Shown: positions 27,651-35,981, counted from the first letter of the stretch. The stretch is DNA of 64,000 nt from Mastigocoleus testarum BC008 (GCF_001456025.1 NZ_LMTZ01000095.1:62001-126000); one strand, 5' to 3'. The notes: a model not told the origin generated them from the letters alone. Program-made: numbers and translations.

Positions 27651-27681
27651 TCTAGCTATTAATCCCGATAATCTTAATCCC

Positions 27682-27911
27682 CTACTTGTTATTTTCAGCT
27701 TTTAATTCTGCCTTCAATTCCTGCACTCTTTCTAGCGTCAAACCTGTAACTTTTACAACTGTTTCTACTGATAAATCTTCGCGCAACGAATTAAGTGCTG
27801 CTTGTTCTAATGCTTTGTTAGCACCTTGTTTTTCCCAACTTGTAACAATTTCCATATATTTCTCCTTCTGCTCTAATCTCATTGTACTTATTGCTGCTTT
27901 AAAGGTTTTTT
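27682..27911 (-). pseudogene. Rpn nuclease gene fragment, 3' end only
   Basis: Encodes the last 75 or so residues of an Rpn-like protein (F-K-A-A-I-S-T-M, then E-K-Y-M-E-I-V-T-S-W-E-K-Q). Match to the whole gene at 25,037 stops at 27,911, just after its F-K-A-A-I-S codons. The 3' flank (TAATCTTAATCCCCTACTTG) is shared too. It carries a nine-residue K-Q-G-A-N-K-A-L-E type segment that the whole copy lacks, so it came from another member. Confidence 0.8.
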
Positions 27912-28187
27912 AGAGTTAATAATCTTGGTGAAATATGGGCATACTGAAATGGATAGATATATTAAAAACACTATGGGATTTCGTTTTAGGAAAAAGATAA
28001 AGCTGTTTGTTGCCCGGTTTATCTGTCAATTTATCCAAATCAGAAATTTCAACGACTATAAAGGCTGGTCCAATTAGTTGGAATTCCACTCAAAATACTT
28101 CAGTAAATCTGCCTGGTCCATTTTCTTATCAATCAGCTTCTAAAAAAAGTAAAGGATACTCATTAAAATATTCGTAACTTATTGTTT

Positions 28188-28703
28188 ATGACAGACGATG
28201 ATCATAATTCTAGCCACACCCGGTTTCTACTTGATCTAGCAACCGAGATGGAGTGGTATGCAGACAGAGCGCTTGAAATGTCTAGTTGCCATAGGAATGC
28301 TGCTGGAATCTATGGTAATCTACATATATTCTTTGGATTACCTGCAGCGATCTTAGCTAGTGTTTCTGGTGTATCAGCTTTTGCCAAGTACTCTGTTACT
28401 GCTGGCATAACAGCATTCATTGTTTCAGGGCTGACAGGTGCAATGTCTTTTCTTAACCCATCCGAGAAGCAACAGTTACATTTTGAAGCTGCCAATGCAC
28501 TGGATTCATGGGCGACCAAAACTTATCTCCTGATCAAAAGAAGCAGAGCTAGTATTATTGAAGTCGCAGAATTTATTAATCGTTGGGAAGGTCTTATGCA
28601 GGAACGCGATCAGATCAATAAGCAATGTCCTTTAATTCCATCTTGGGCAAGATCAAAACTTCTTAGAAAGTTTATGAAACCTTTTTCGTATCTGCAACAA
28701 TAG
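28188..28703 (+). CDS. SLATT-domain two-TM protein
   Basis: 171 aa from the ATG at 28,188. A hydrophilic helix (R-F-L-L-D-L-A-T-E-M-E-W-Y) leads to two adjacent membrane helices (about residues 43-62 and 66-85) reading G-L-P-A-A-I-L-A-S-V-S-G-V-S-A-F-A and F-I-V-S-G-L-T-G-A-M-S-F-L-N-P, then E-K-Q-Q-L-H-F-E-A-A-N. This is the SLATT layout: N-terminal helix, TM pair and L-N-P-x-E-K turn. SLATT proteins are predicted pore-forming effectors, usually beside nucleotide-generating or sensing partners; none is seen here, so it is an orphan in a toxin-rich island. Confidence 0.72.
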   Translation: MTDDDHNSSHTRFLLDLATEMEWYADRALEMSSCHRNAAGIYGNLHIFFGLPAAILASVSGVSAFAKYSVTAGITAFIVSGLTGAMSFLNPSEKQQLHFEAANALDSWATKTYLLIKRSRASIIEVAEFINRWEGLMQERDQINKQCPLIPSWARSKLLRKFMKPFSYLQQ

Positions 28704-29100
28704 ATTTTATTTTGCTCATCTAACCAGAGAGTGCGCCGAAAGTTCGGCTTACACAGCCGTAATACTATTTTTTCAACCTGCTCACGCCGGTGACTCAAAC
28801 TTTTGTGTGGCATCATCGCCTTGAAAATACTAGCAAGATCTTAAAAAATGTTCCTACAAGGAATGGAACGCGATATGTTTAGCGTTGCTGCTGACATCTT
28901 TCGCTTCTAACATCTACGGTGTGCTAGATATTCTAGTTGTCGAAGTCACAATTAAAATGTTGGTGACGGACATCCTAAAAAACATGCCAAAGAGTGGGAA
29001 GCTGTATGAAGCTATAGATAAAGAAATAGCGATCGCAGCACTGAAACCTTAGAGCTTTAAGTCAATTAAATCTGGCGATGATCCCAATCATCCTAACTCC
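28704..29100. other. Intergenic region
   Basis: About 400 bp. From about 28,832 to 29,052 one plus frame is open and reads sensibly (C-L-A-L-L-L-T-S-F-A-S-N-I-Y-G, then M-P-K-S-G-K-L-Y-E-A-I-D-K-E), but it has no good start and I do not recognise it; it may be a gene remnant. Confidence 0.3.
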
Positions 29101-29287
29101 CTACTTGTTATTTTCAGCTTTTAATTCCGCTTTCAATTCCTGCACTCGCTCTATAGTCAAATCTGTAACTTTTACAACTATCTCTACTGGTAGACCTTCG
29201 CGCAATGAATTAAGTGCTACTTGTTCTAATGCTTTGTTAGCACCTTGTTTTTCCCAACTTGTAACAATTTCCATATATTTCTCCTTC
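29101..29287 (-). pseudogene. Rpn nuclease gene fragment, 3' end only
   Basis: Encodes E-K-E-K-Y-M-E-I-V-T-S-W-E-K-Q ... E-L-K-A-E-N-N-K, the last 63 residues of an Rpn-like protein. Similarity to the other copies ends at 29,287. It lies just upstream of the intact FitAB pair, as the whole Rpn gene lies just downstream of the broken fitA. Confidence 0.8.
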
Positions 29288-29397
29288 TCAGCAAGCAATA
29301 CGCTACGGCAAATTTTAAATTACTCCAACAATTAAATCTTCCTCTCGTTGTAAAACACTTTTATATGTTAAAGCGATATCACTTTTGAGTAAATTGA

Positions 29398-29414
29398 TAG
29401 CATTGCTAGCATTG
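29398..29414 (+). promoter_or_regulatory. Candidate FitA operator, copy 2
   Basis: Two TAGCATTG direct units, 9-bp period, 35 bp before the fitA ATG. FitA-type RHH antitoxins repress their own promoter; the conservation between both copies makes this a candidate site. Confidence 0.4.
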
Positions 29415-29448
29415 ATTACAATGCAAGTACAAAGTCAAATTAAAATCT

Positions 29449-29700
29449 ATGGCTAGCTTAACTATTCGCAATCTGGAAGAACCAATAAAAGAACTACTGC
29501 GTATTCGTGCTGCACATCACGGTCATTCGATGGAAGAAGAAGTACGGCAAATTTTACGCAATACTTTACTCCAAGATACTCAACTGTCAGAAAATCTCGC
29601 CGAATCAATTCAAAAACGATTTGCTCAACTGGGTGGAGTTGACGACCTACCTGCTTCTTCTCGTGAAGCAATGCGCAAACCTCCTCAATTTGAGCAATGA
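29449..29700 (+). CDS. FitA-like ribbon-helix-helix antitoxin
   Basis: 83 aa. Starts M-A-S-L-T-I-R-N-L-E-E-P-I-K-E-L-L-R-I-R-A-A, the ribbon and first helix of the RHH fold, then H-G-H-S-M-E-E-E-V-R-Q-I-L, characteristic of FitA antitoxins. The C-terminal tail should wrap and block the PIN toxin encoded next; stop and start overlap as ATGA (29,697-29,700), indicating translational coupling. Expected to bind its own promoter with the toxin. Confidence 0.88.
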   Translation: MASLTIRNLEEPIKELLRIRAAHHGHSMEEEVRQILRNTLLQDTQLSENLAESIQKRFAQLGGVDDLPASSREAMRKPPQFEQ

Positions 29701-30113
29701 TTATTCTTGATACTAATGTTTTATCGGAACTAATGAAATCGAAACCCGATAAATCAGTTGTGCACTGGATAGGGAAATACCAAGCAAAAAGCTTATTTAT
29801 AACTGCTTTGACTCAAGCCGAAATCCTATATGGTTTGGAAATTTTACCAGTAGGAAAACGGCGTACTGCCTTGAAAAAAGCAGCTAAATCCATGTTCGAG
29901 CTAGATTTTGCTGGACGTATTTTGCCTTTTGATACCGATGCAGCACAATTATTTGCAACTATAGTAGCCAAAAGAAAAACTATAGGTCGTCCTATTTCTC
30001 AAATTGATGCTCAGATTGCTGCTATTGCTTGTTTGCATCAGGCTATTTTGGTGACACGAAATGTGGATGATTTTGAAAAATGTGGTATCGATATAATTAA
30101 TCCTTGGGAATAA
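29697..30113 (+). CDS. FitB/VapC-type PIN-domain toxin
   Basis: Mg-dependent ribonuclease toxin, 138 aa. PIN acidic residues are visible: Asp in M-I-I-L-D-T-N-V-L-S-E-L, Glu in T-Q-A-E-I-L-Y-G-L, Asp in F-D-T-D-A-A and Asp in I-D-A-Q-I-A-A-I-A. The end V-T-R-N-V-D-D-F-E-K-C-G-I-D is typical of FitB. It overlaps the antitoxin by four bases. All catalytic residues are intact, so this is probably a working toxin-antitoxin pair. Confidence 0.9.
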   Translation: MIILDTNVLSELMKSKPDKSVVHWIGKYQAKSLFITALTQAEILYGLEILPVGKRRTALKKAAKSMFELDFAGRILPFDTDAAQLFATIVAKRKTIGRPISQIDAQIAAIACLHQAILVTRNVDDFEKCGIDIINPWE

Positions 30114-30132
30114 CTATAAAGGAAAATTGAGA

Positions 30133-31545
30133 ATGGCTGATTCGTCCACACTTACTCCACAAGAAGCCCGATTGATCTCGAAAGATGCGTTCATTTACGC
30201 GTATCCGATGGTGGACAGCTATCGGATTTTTTTTGCCTACTTTCTTTGGCCCAATAATGACGAATATAAGGGACCATTGAATGAATTACATGGCGAAGCA
30301 CGACTGTCCACGCCATCGGATAAAACAGTTCAGACACCGAACACGGATACACCTTACTGTGTGGTTGGCGCAGATCTTCGTGCGGAACCTTTAGTTTTGA
30401 CGGTCCCAATTATAGACCCTAGACGATACTACTCTATCCAACTCATTGATGCTTACACTCACAATTTCGAATATGTTGGCACTCGGACGACAGGCAATGG
30501 GGCAGGCAAGTACTTGCTGGCTGGTCCTGACTGGACGGGGCAGACACCGGCTGAAATCACCGCAGTTATACGTAGCGAAACCAGTCTTGTACTAGCCTTG
30601 TACCGCACCCAGCTTTTCAACTCAGATGACTTAGAGAATGTCGAAGACATCATTGAGAACGGTTACAAGGTTCAACCGCTGAGTAAGTTTACAAATACGG
30701 ATCCGCCATCGGAAATGCCAGCGGTGAGATACCCAAGACCCGTAAGACTGGACAAGGGCGAGACTTCACTTGAAGTATTCAGCCTGCTGAACTTCCTTCT
30801 TACGACGTTTTGTCCAACACACGAATCGGAAACGGAATTGATGGCTCGCTTCGCAAAACTAAACATCGGACCTGGCCTGACCTTTGACCCGACAGAACTC
30901 TCTGTGGAATTGAAACAGGCCGTCGAGCAAGGTGTAAAGGACGGTTGGGATGCTTATCTGGAGCTGAAGAAGAACAAAATTAACACTCAAGAAGTCACCG
31001 CCGCCGACCTATTCGGCACACGTCAGCACTTGACGGAAACAGGTAACATTTACCTGTACCGCATGGCTGGCGCGATTCTTGGCATCTGGGGCAATTCCGT
31101 TGAGGAGGCCATGTATCCTTCCTACTATAACGATTCAGACGGCAACGAATTAAATGCATCAGGCGACGTCTGTTATACGCTACGCTTCGAGCCAGGTGGA
31201 TTGCCACCGGCTGACGCTTTCTGGTCGGCAACGATGTATAATCTCCCCGAGCAGCTTCTCGTCGAGAACGAACTCGAGCGCTATCTTATTAATTCAACGA
31301 TGTTAGACAACAATGAACTTGTTCTCGACGAAGATGAAGGACTGACACTTTATATCCAGTACGCTCAACCAACTGAAGAAAAAAAGAGGAAGAACTGGCT
31401 ACCTGCACCGGATAAGGGCTTCTTCATATCCTTGCGGCTTTACTTGCCACAACAAGAGGCGATTAATGGCACATGGCAAAAGCCACCACTAAAGCGAGTA
31501 AAACCGCACTGCACTGGAAAATCAGGCTTAAGCGTATCTTTTTAG
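30133..31545 (+). CDS. DUF1254/DUF1214 domain protein
   Basis: 470 aa. N-terminal DUF1254 (D-A-F-I-Y-A-Y-P-M-V-D-S, then Q-T-P-N-T-D-T-P-Y, D-P-R-R-Y-Y-S-I-Q-L-I-D) and C-terminal DUF1214 (Y-T-L-R-F-E-P-G-G-L-P-P-A-D-A-F-W-S-A-T-M-Y, L-Y-L-P). Biochemical role not established. The ATG at 30,133 follows AAAGGAAAA; a TTG two codons earlier is less likely. The coding GC content is near 50% in sampled stretches, visibly above the AT-rich neighbours, and no signal peptide is present, which suggests recent transfer. Confidence 0.8.
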   Translation: MADSSTLTPQEARLISKDAFIYAYPMVDSYRIFFAYFLWPNNDEYKGPLNELHGEARLSTPSDKTVQTPNTDTPYCVVGADLRAEPLVLTVPIIDPRRYYSIQLIDAYTHNFEYVGTRTTGNGAGKYLLAGPDWTGQTPAEITAVIRSETSLVLALYRTQLFNSDDLENVEDIIENGYKVQPLSKFTNTDPPSEMPAVRYPRPVRLDKGETSLEVFSLLNFLLTTFCPTHESETELMARFAKLNIGPGLTFDPTELSVELKQAVEQGVKDGWDAYLELKKNKINTQEVTAADLFGTRQHLTETGNIYLYRMAGAILGIWGNSVEEAMYPSYYNDSDGNELNASGDVCYTLRFEPGGLPPADAFWSATMYNLPEQLLVENELERYLINSTMLDNNELVLDEDEGLTLYIQYAQPTEEKKRKNWLPAPDKGFFISLRLYLPQQEAINGTWQKPPLKRVKPHCTGKSGLSVSF

Positions 31546-31667
31546 CTCTCTTTCGCGCCCGTGGCTAACCCCGTTAGAGCCCCGCCGGCTCCTTCACCCT
31601 CATCCCTGCTTAGTATTCGTGCTGCACATCACGGTCATTATTTGTCATATAAAAAAATAAATAAAAT
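31546..31667. other. Gap with 27-bp fitA scrap
   Basis: Bases 31,613-31,639 are identical to an internal 27-bp piece of the fitA gene (codons for R-I-R-A-A-H-H-G-H). The rest is GC-rich (GTTAGAGCCCCGCCGGCTCC), unlike the surroundings. Confidence 0.6.
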
Positions 31668-32249
31668 ATGAATATCGGATTATTTAGTTACGATCATTAT
31701 TTAATAGTTGATTTGGAAGCTACTTGCTGCGATAAATTTTCTATCCCGCAAAAGGAAATGGAAACCATTGAAATTGGTGCTGTGATCGTAGAAGCTGTAG
31801 GATTAAATATCATCGACGAATTTACAATTTTTATTAAACCCGTTAGACATCCAATACTGACTGCTTTTTGCACAGAGTTGACTACGATTAAACAAGCAGA
31901 CCTTGAGGAAGCACCCACATTTTCACAAGCAGTAGAAACTTTTAAATGTTGGTTTGAAAAATATCAAAATTCCATTTTTTGTTCTTGGGGCGACTACGAT
32001 AAAAATCAACTTGAACGAGATGCAAAGTATCATAAAATCCCCTATCCCATGGGAAATGAGCACGTAAATATTAAAAAATTATTTTCTTTAGCATTAGGAA
32101 CTAAAAAACAATATGGTATGGCTAAAGCGCTAAAAATGGTTGGTTTGTCTATAGATGGAACACATCATCGAGGAATTGATGATGCAAAAAATCTAGCTAA
32201 ATTAATGCCATTCATTATTGGGCGTAAAAAAATACCAAAAACAAATTGA
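31668..32249 (+). CDS. ERI1-like DEDDh 3'-5' exonuclease
   Basis: 193 aa, a single exonuclease domain. The four acidic residues and His are visible: Asp and Glu in L-I-V-D-L-E-A-T-C, Asp in S-W-G-D-Y-D-K-N-Q-L, and His and Asp in H-H-R-G-I-D-D-A-K-N. The spacing and the G-D-Y-D motif fit the ERI1/KapD branch, which trims RNA 3' ends, rather than DNA polymerase epsilon. Four base pairs separate its stop from the AlkB-like gene start, so they form an operon. Confidence 0.8.
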   Translation: MNIGLFSYDHYLIVDLEATCCDKFSIPQKEMETIEIGAVIVEAVGLNIIDEFTIFIKPVRHPILTAFCTELTTIKQADLEEAPTFSQAVETFKCWFEKYQNSIFCSWGDYDKNQLERDAKYHKIPYPMGNEHVNIKKLFSLALGTKKQYGMAKALKMVGLSIDGTHHRGIDDAKNLAKLMPFIIGRKKIPKTN

Positions 32250-32253
32250 ATAG

Positions 32254-32844
32254 ATGCGTTGGAAAATGAATAGTAAGATTGACCTTGATACAGACTGCCA
32301 AATCACGACGGGTACAATTCCAGCCGATCTAATTCCGGATAGCACCCGTTTTAAGGAGCTATGGAGTCTTCACCCTGACGAATATTCCGAGATCGTCATA
32401 CACGGGAAACACGTCAAAGTACCGAGATGGAATCGTGCCTATGAGAAAGACTACCCATTTTCCAACCAAATCGCGATCGCACACGATGTACCCGAATCAT
32501 TGAAATCCTACTTGGAATGGGTGCAACAAGAAATTGATCCTAGAATCAATGGTTTATTCGTAAATTGGCACGATGGCAGTTTGAGCCATTATCACGGCAA
32601 ACATCGTGACAGCACGAAGGGTCTCATTCCCCAAACCCCGATAATCACGATTTCCCTTGGAGAAGAGCGAGTATTTCGAATGCGTCCATATCCTAAGGGT
32701 AATCTGATAAAAGATTTTGTTCTAAGGAACGGAGATTTCATAATAATCCCTTGGCGTACGAATCAACATTGGACTCACGAAATCCCAAAATTTGCGAAAT
32801 ATAAAAACCACCGCATTTCAGTTACAATGAGAGCATTCGAGTGA
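32254..32844 (+). CDS. AlkB-like 2-oxoglutarate/Fe(II) oxygenase
   Basis: 196 aa. Iron ligands H-x-D are in G-K-H-R-D-S, the distal His is in Q-H-W-T-H-E-I-P-K, and the 2-oxoglutarate arginine is in H-R-I-S-V-T-M-R-A-F. Also seen are N-W-H-D-G-S-L-S-H-Y-H, P-I-I-T-I-S-L-G-E-E-R-V-F-R-M-R, and L-R-N-G-D-F-I-I-I-P. This is the layout of AlkB-type nucleic acid demethylases. The start is an ATG at 32,254; an in-frame ATG at 32,266 would drop four residues. Pairing with an RNA exonuclease suggests nucleic acid repair or turnover. Confidence 0.78.
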   Translation: MRWKMNSKIDLDTDCQITTGTIPADLIPDSTRFKELWSLHPDEYSEIVIHGKHVKVPRWNRAYEKDYPFSNQIAIAHDVPESLKSYLEWVQQEIDPRINGLFVNWHDGSLSHYHGKHRDSTKGLIPQTPIITISLGEERVFRMRPYPKGNLIKDFVLRNGDFIIIPWRTNQHWTHEIPKFAKYKNHRISVTMRAFE

Positions 32845-32926
32845 TTGACGCTTCAAAGTTTTTTTCATTTTGACCGTCAGCAAGGTCATACATAAGAGCA
32901 TTGTATCGATTTTTCTGTTATTTCTC

Positions 32927-33601
32927 CTATGGATTAAGGTTTGCTCGATACTTAGTTAGACCGGGAAATGTGTCATCAAAGAAAGCAGAGTGAAAAGTAA
33001 CGAACGGTTCGAAGTATTTTTCATAAAGCGCCTTTGCTGGGCTATTACCATGAATCACCATAACACCCAATGAGGAAGCTCCTGCTTCACGAGCGCGTTT
33101 AAAGGCTGCCTTCATCAGGCTATGTCCGAGCCCTAAGCCCCGATGCTCGGGGGAAACAGCTACAGTCTCGACAATCATCTCAGCCTGCGGTTTGAGAAAA
33201 CTGTTATCGTCTCCCCAGATCTTGTTGTAAGCCTGTTCAAAACTTTTGGTTATAGAAGTACCCCAGTCAAGCATCTCGGCTATCTCGGGTAACTTGATGA
33301 GATTAAGCGGACCATTTATTTCCGATATTGACGAAGGTCGATAAACCGCGCAGGTTGCGACAGGTTGACCGCTTCTTTCAATAACCAAGAAATCTTTGAT
33401 ATGCCCCCAGTTGGATGCGTCACACTGAAGCATTATTTCAAGAAAACGAACTGAAGGTGTCCCAGTTGGTGCTAGAAGCTCTTCCCAGAAGGAATTCCCG
33501 AAAGGTGCCCGCGAGGCTTCTAGATCCATAAGAGCAAGAAAGGGAATATCCTGATGATTTGCTGGGCGTACGGTTTCAAAACTACTTGGTTGATTATCCA
33601 T
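32927..33601 (-). CDS. GNAT-family N-acetyltransferase
   Basis: 224 aa. Acetyl-CoA-binding motif A is visible in V-E-T-V-A-V-S-P-E-H-R-G-L-G-L-G-H-S-L-M-K, with the R/Q-x-x-G-x-G/A signature. Motif B is in A-L-Y-E-K-Y-F-E-P-F. Substrate not predictable. It is divergent from a TetR regulator across a 74-bp gap with an inverted repeat, so it is the likely target of that regulator. Confidence 0.8.
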   Translation of the reverse strand: MDNQPSSFETVRPANHQDIPFLALMDLEASRAPFGNSFWEELLAPTGTPSVRFLEIMLQCDASNWGHIKDFLVIERSGQPVATCAVYRPSSISEINGPLNLIKLPEIAEMLDWGTSITKSFEQAYNKIWGDDNSFLKPQAEMIVETVAVSPEHRGLGLGHSLMKAAFKRAREAGASSLGVMVIHGNSPAKALYEKYFEPFVTFHSAFFDDTFPGLTKYRANLNP

Positions 33602-33625
33602 ACCTATTGATTTAACCTACGTTAT

Positions 33626-33656
33626 GTATGTAATATCTCACATACGTCTAGTATGT
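33626..33656. promoter_or_regulatory. Candidate TetR operator
   Basis: GTATGT (33,626-33,631) and ACATAC (33,640-33,645) form an inverted repeat with an 8-bp spacer; a third GTATGT half-site is at 33,651-33,656. The whole lies between divergent GNAT and TetR genes. Confidence 0.5.
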
Positions 33657-33675
33657 CAATAGATTAGAGGAAAAT

Positions 33676-34272
33676 ATGTCCAAATCACGGGCTCAAAAAA
33701 AGGCGGAGACCTCAGCACAATTAATTGCGGCAGCACGCAAGAGCTTCTTTAAAGTCGGTTATGCCGAAACCTCTATGGATAAGCTTTGTGCCAGCGTTGG
33801 CGTCACGCGAGGAGCGCTGTATCACAATTTTGGTGGCAAAGAAGGGTTATTTGAGGCAGTTGTGCGAGAGATCGATCATGAAATGGGCGAACGTCTCTTA
33901 GAAATCGGCGGCGATGACACATCACTGGAAGCTTTTGTGAAAGTATGTCGTGCCTATTTAACGTTTGCCCTTGAACCAGAAATACAACGCATCGTTTTTA
34001 AGGATGCACCTTCAGTTCTCGGGCAAAGGCTACGTGATATCGACGCTCAAAGTAGTCTCGATCCATTGACAGAAGCGATCGCTGATTTGATTAACAGAAA
34101 AATTTTTTCTGATGTCAATCCCCAAGCCCTTGCAGTTCTACTGAACGGCGCGATGATAGATGCTGCTCTTTGGATTGCATCTCAGCCAGATAAGGATTCT
34201 AGCTTTAACTCTGCAGCAAATGCACTGGAACAAATTATCAGACAACTAGCCATCAATCATAAACAAGACTGA
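33676..34272 (+). CDS. TetR-family transcription regulator
   Basis: 198 aa. The N-terminal HTH reads S-A-Q-L-I-A-A-A-R-K-S-F-F, then A-E-T-S-M-D-K-L-C-A-S-V-G-V-T-R-G-A-L-Y-H-N-F-G-G-K-E-G-L, the classic TetR pattern. The C-terminal ligand domain has R-I-V-F-K-D-A-P-S-V-L-G, common in the YcdC/AcrR-like branch. Ligand unknown. AGAGGAAAAT precedes the ATG. It probably represses itself and the divergent acetyltransferase. Confidence 0.88.
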   Translation: MSKSRAQKKAETSAQLIAAARKSFFKVGYAETSMDKLCASVGVTRGALYHNFGGKEGLFEAVVREIDHEMGERLLEIGGDDTSLEAFVKVCRAYLTFALEPEIQRIVFKDAPSVLGQRLRDIDAQSSLDPLTEAIADLINRKIFSDVNPQALAVLLNGAMIDAALWIASQPDKDSSFNSAANALEQIIRQLAINHKQD

Positions 34273-34291
34273 ATTACGGATACAGTTATGA

Positions 34292-34380
34292 AACTTCGCG
34301 TAACGAATTAAGTGCCACTTGTTCTAATGCTTTGTTGATACCTTGTTTTTCCCAGTTTGTGATGATTTCTGTATACTTCA
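34292..34380 (-). pseudogene. Rpn nuclease gene scrap
   Basis: About 89 bp matching the region encoding E-K-Q-G-x-N-K-A-L-E-Q-V-A-L-N-S-L-R of the Rpn C-terminus, more diverged than the other fragments. Located just after the TetR gene. Confidence 0.7.
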
Positions 34381-34493
34381 GATGGGGCAGTAATTTCCAA
34401 CACTTTGCATATTAGGATGGGAAATATTTGACAACAAGTTATATGTAAACCTTTCATATAATAAATAATTAGCAGCTAAAAAAGGAATCGATA

Positions 34494-34850
34494 TTGTTCA
34501 AGCATATAGAGTCAACAATTTTCTTCGTCGAAGATATTAATACAGCCGCACAATGGTATGCTGATTTGCTTGACTCTAAGGTTGAGTATGAAAATCCGAA
34601 TTATGCTTTTGTTCGCGGTGCAGGGATGATCTTTGGTTTCCACCCTGCCGATACAAAAAATCCAACTGGTGTCGGTGGTTCAGTGACTTATTGGGAAGTA
34701 AGCAATGTTTCCAATGCCATAATGAAGTTAAGCGCAAAAGGAGCATCATTATACCGAGGTCCACTAAAAACAGATCTCGGTGCTGATGCAGCAATGCTTA
34801 TAGATCCGTTTGGCAATGCCATCGGACTTACTACTTCACTAGTATATTAA
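34494..34850 (+). CDS. VOC-family (glyoxalase/bleomycin-resistance fold) protein
   Basis: 118 aa, one pair of beta-alpha-beta-beta-beta units. Seen: I-E-S-T-I-F-F-V-E-D-I-N-T-A-A-Q-W-Y-A-D-L-L, Y-W-E-V-S-N-V-S-N-A, and the end D-P-F-G-N-A-I-G-L. The start is TTG at 34,494, supported by AAAGGAA seven bases upstream; there is no ATG near. Substrate unknown; metal ligands are partly present (Glu in the T-Y-W-E and the N-terminal region). Confidence 0.75.
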   Translation: MFKHIESTIFFVEDINTAAQWYADLLDSKVEYENPNYAFVRGAGMIFGFHPADTKNPTGVGGSVTYWEVSNVSNAIMKLSAKGASLYRGPLKTDLGADAAMLIDPFGNAIGLTTSLVY

Positions 34851-35016
34851 TAGCTACTTGCTGACATTTGTCGCAAGGTGCTTCAGAAATTTTGGACTAC
34901 GCCCTCGTTTAGTATGATGGGTGGTATCTGATTCACTTACGATGTTGAGATATGTGAAAACTTTCGTTGTAATAAATAGTTAGGCTGTATTGGCGTAGTT
35001 GTATTTGGAGATCGAC

Positions 35017-35922
35017 ATGAAGATGCCGGAGCATAAGCCTGATACACAATACGTTCGAGTGGATGATGGACGGCAGATCGCTTATTGTGAATACGGTGAT
35101 CCACAAGGAAAGCCCGTATTCTATTTTCATGGCACGCCAGGATCCCGGTATGAACCTTCATTTGGCGATCGAGCAGGAAAAGAATATGGTTACCGAATCA
35201 TAGCATTGGATCGACCTGGAATGGGTCGGTCGGATTACGTCAAAAACAGGAGATTACTGGATTGGTCACAAGATGTGAAAGAAGTTGCAAAACAGCTTGG
35301 AGTTAGGAGATTTGGAGTTATTGGTGCATCAGGCGGAGGGGCATATACGCTAGCATGCAGTTATGCAATCCCAGAGCTACTTGAGTTTTCTGTAGTGATG
35401 GGAAGTTGGGGACCAGTAGCAACAGAGCCTAAATTGTGGGAGGAAATGGCTCCGTTGGATCGATTCTTTGCCAAGCTGTCAAAAAGTGCACCTTGGATAT
35501 TCTATGTGCCATTTTCGTTTATTGGATATGCAGCCAAAAGGATGTCACCCCAGGGTTTTATGAAATCGCTAGAAAGTTCGATGAGTGTGGCGGACAAACT
35601 GCTGGCAGCAGATGAAGAATTAGCCCAATTTTATGCAGATGACATAGCAGAAGGATTTCGGCAAGGAGTTCGAGGACCGGCTGATGATGCAATCATTTTG
35701 TATGGGGAATGGGGTTTTAGAGTTGAGGAGATAAAGATAGAAGTGCACCTGTTTCACGGAGAAGAAGACAGGTTTGCGCCCTATAGTTATGCAGCATATT
35801 TCGATGAGAAGATACCACAAACAAAACTAAATCGGTATCCAAAAGAAGGACATTTGTTTATAGTACAGTTGTTTGATGATGTATTTAAGCAGATTTCATT
35901 GCGATCTCAGACAGAGGGCTAA
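35017..35922 (+). CDS. Alpha/beta hydrolase
   Basis: 301 aa from the ATG at 35,017 (GGAG six bases upstream; an in-frame TTG at 34,999 is weaker). Oxyanion region Y-F-H-G-T-P-G-S-R, then L-D-R-P-G-M-G-R-S-D, nucleophile elbow V-I-G-A-S-G-G-G-A-Y (Ser), acid likely in G-E-E-D-R-F-A-P and catalytic His in K-E-G-H-L-F. H-G-T-P-G-S-R is typical of cyanobacterial and proteobacterial hydrolases of unknown substrate. It may form an operon with the methyltransferase downstream. Confidence 0.82.
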   Translation: MKMPEHKPDTQYVRVDDGRQIAYCEYGDPQGKPVFYFHGTPGSRYEPSFGDRAGKEYGYRIIALDRPGMGRSDYVKNRRLLDWSQDVKEVAKQLGVRRFGVIGASGGGAYTLACSYAIPELLEFSVVMGSWGPVATEPKLWEEMAPLDRFFAKLSKSAPWIFYVPFSFIGYAAKRMSPQGFMKSLESSMSVADKLLAADEELAQFYADDIAEGFRQGVRGPADDAIILYGEWGFRVEEIKIEVHLFHGEEDRFAPYSYAAYFDEKIPQTKLNRYPKEGHLFIVQLFDDVFKQISLRSQTEG

Positions 35923-35981
35923 ACCTATCGCTCCAAAATAACTTTTTTCTATATCAATAGGGTGAATTTCATATTTGAACC

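Noticed and set aside
28832..29052. Open plus frame with a hydrophobic segment
   Set aside because: Lacks a plausible start codon and is not recognisable; noted only as a possible remnant.
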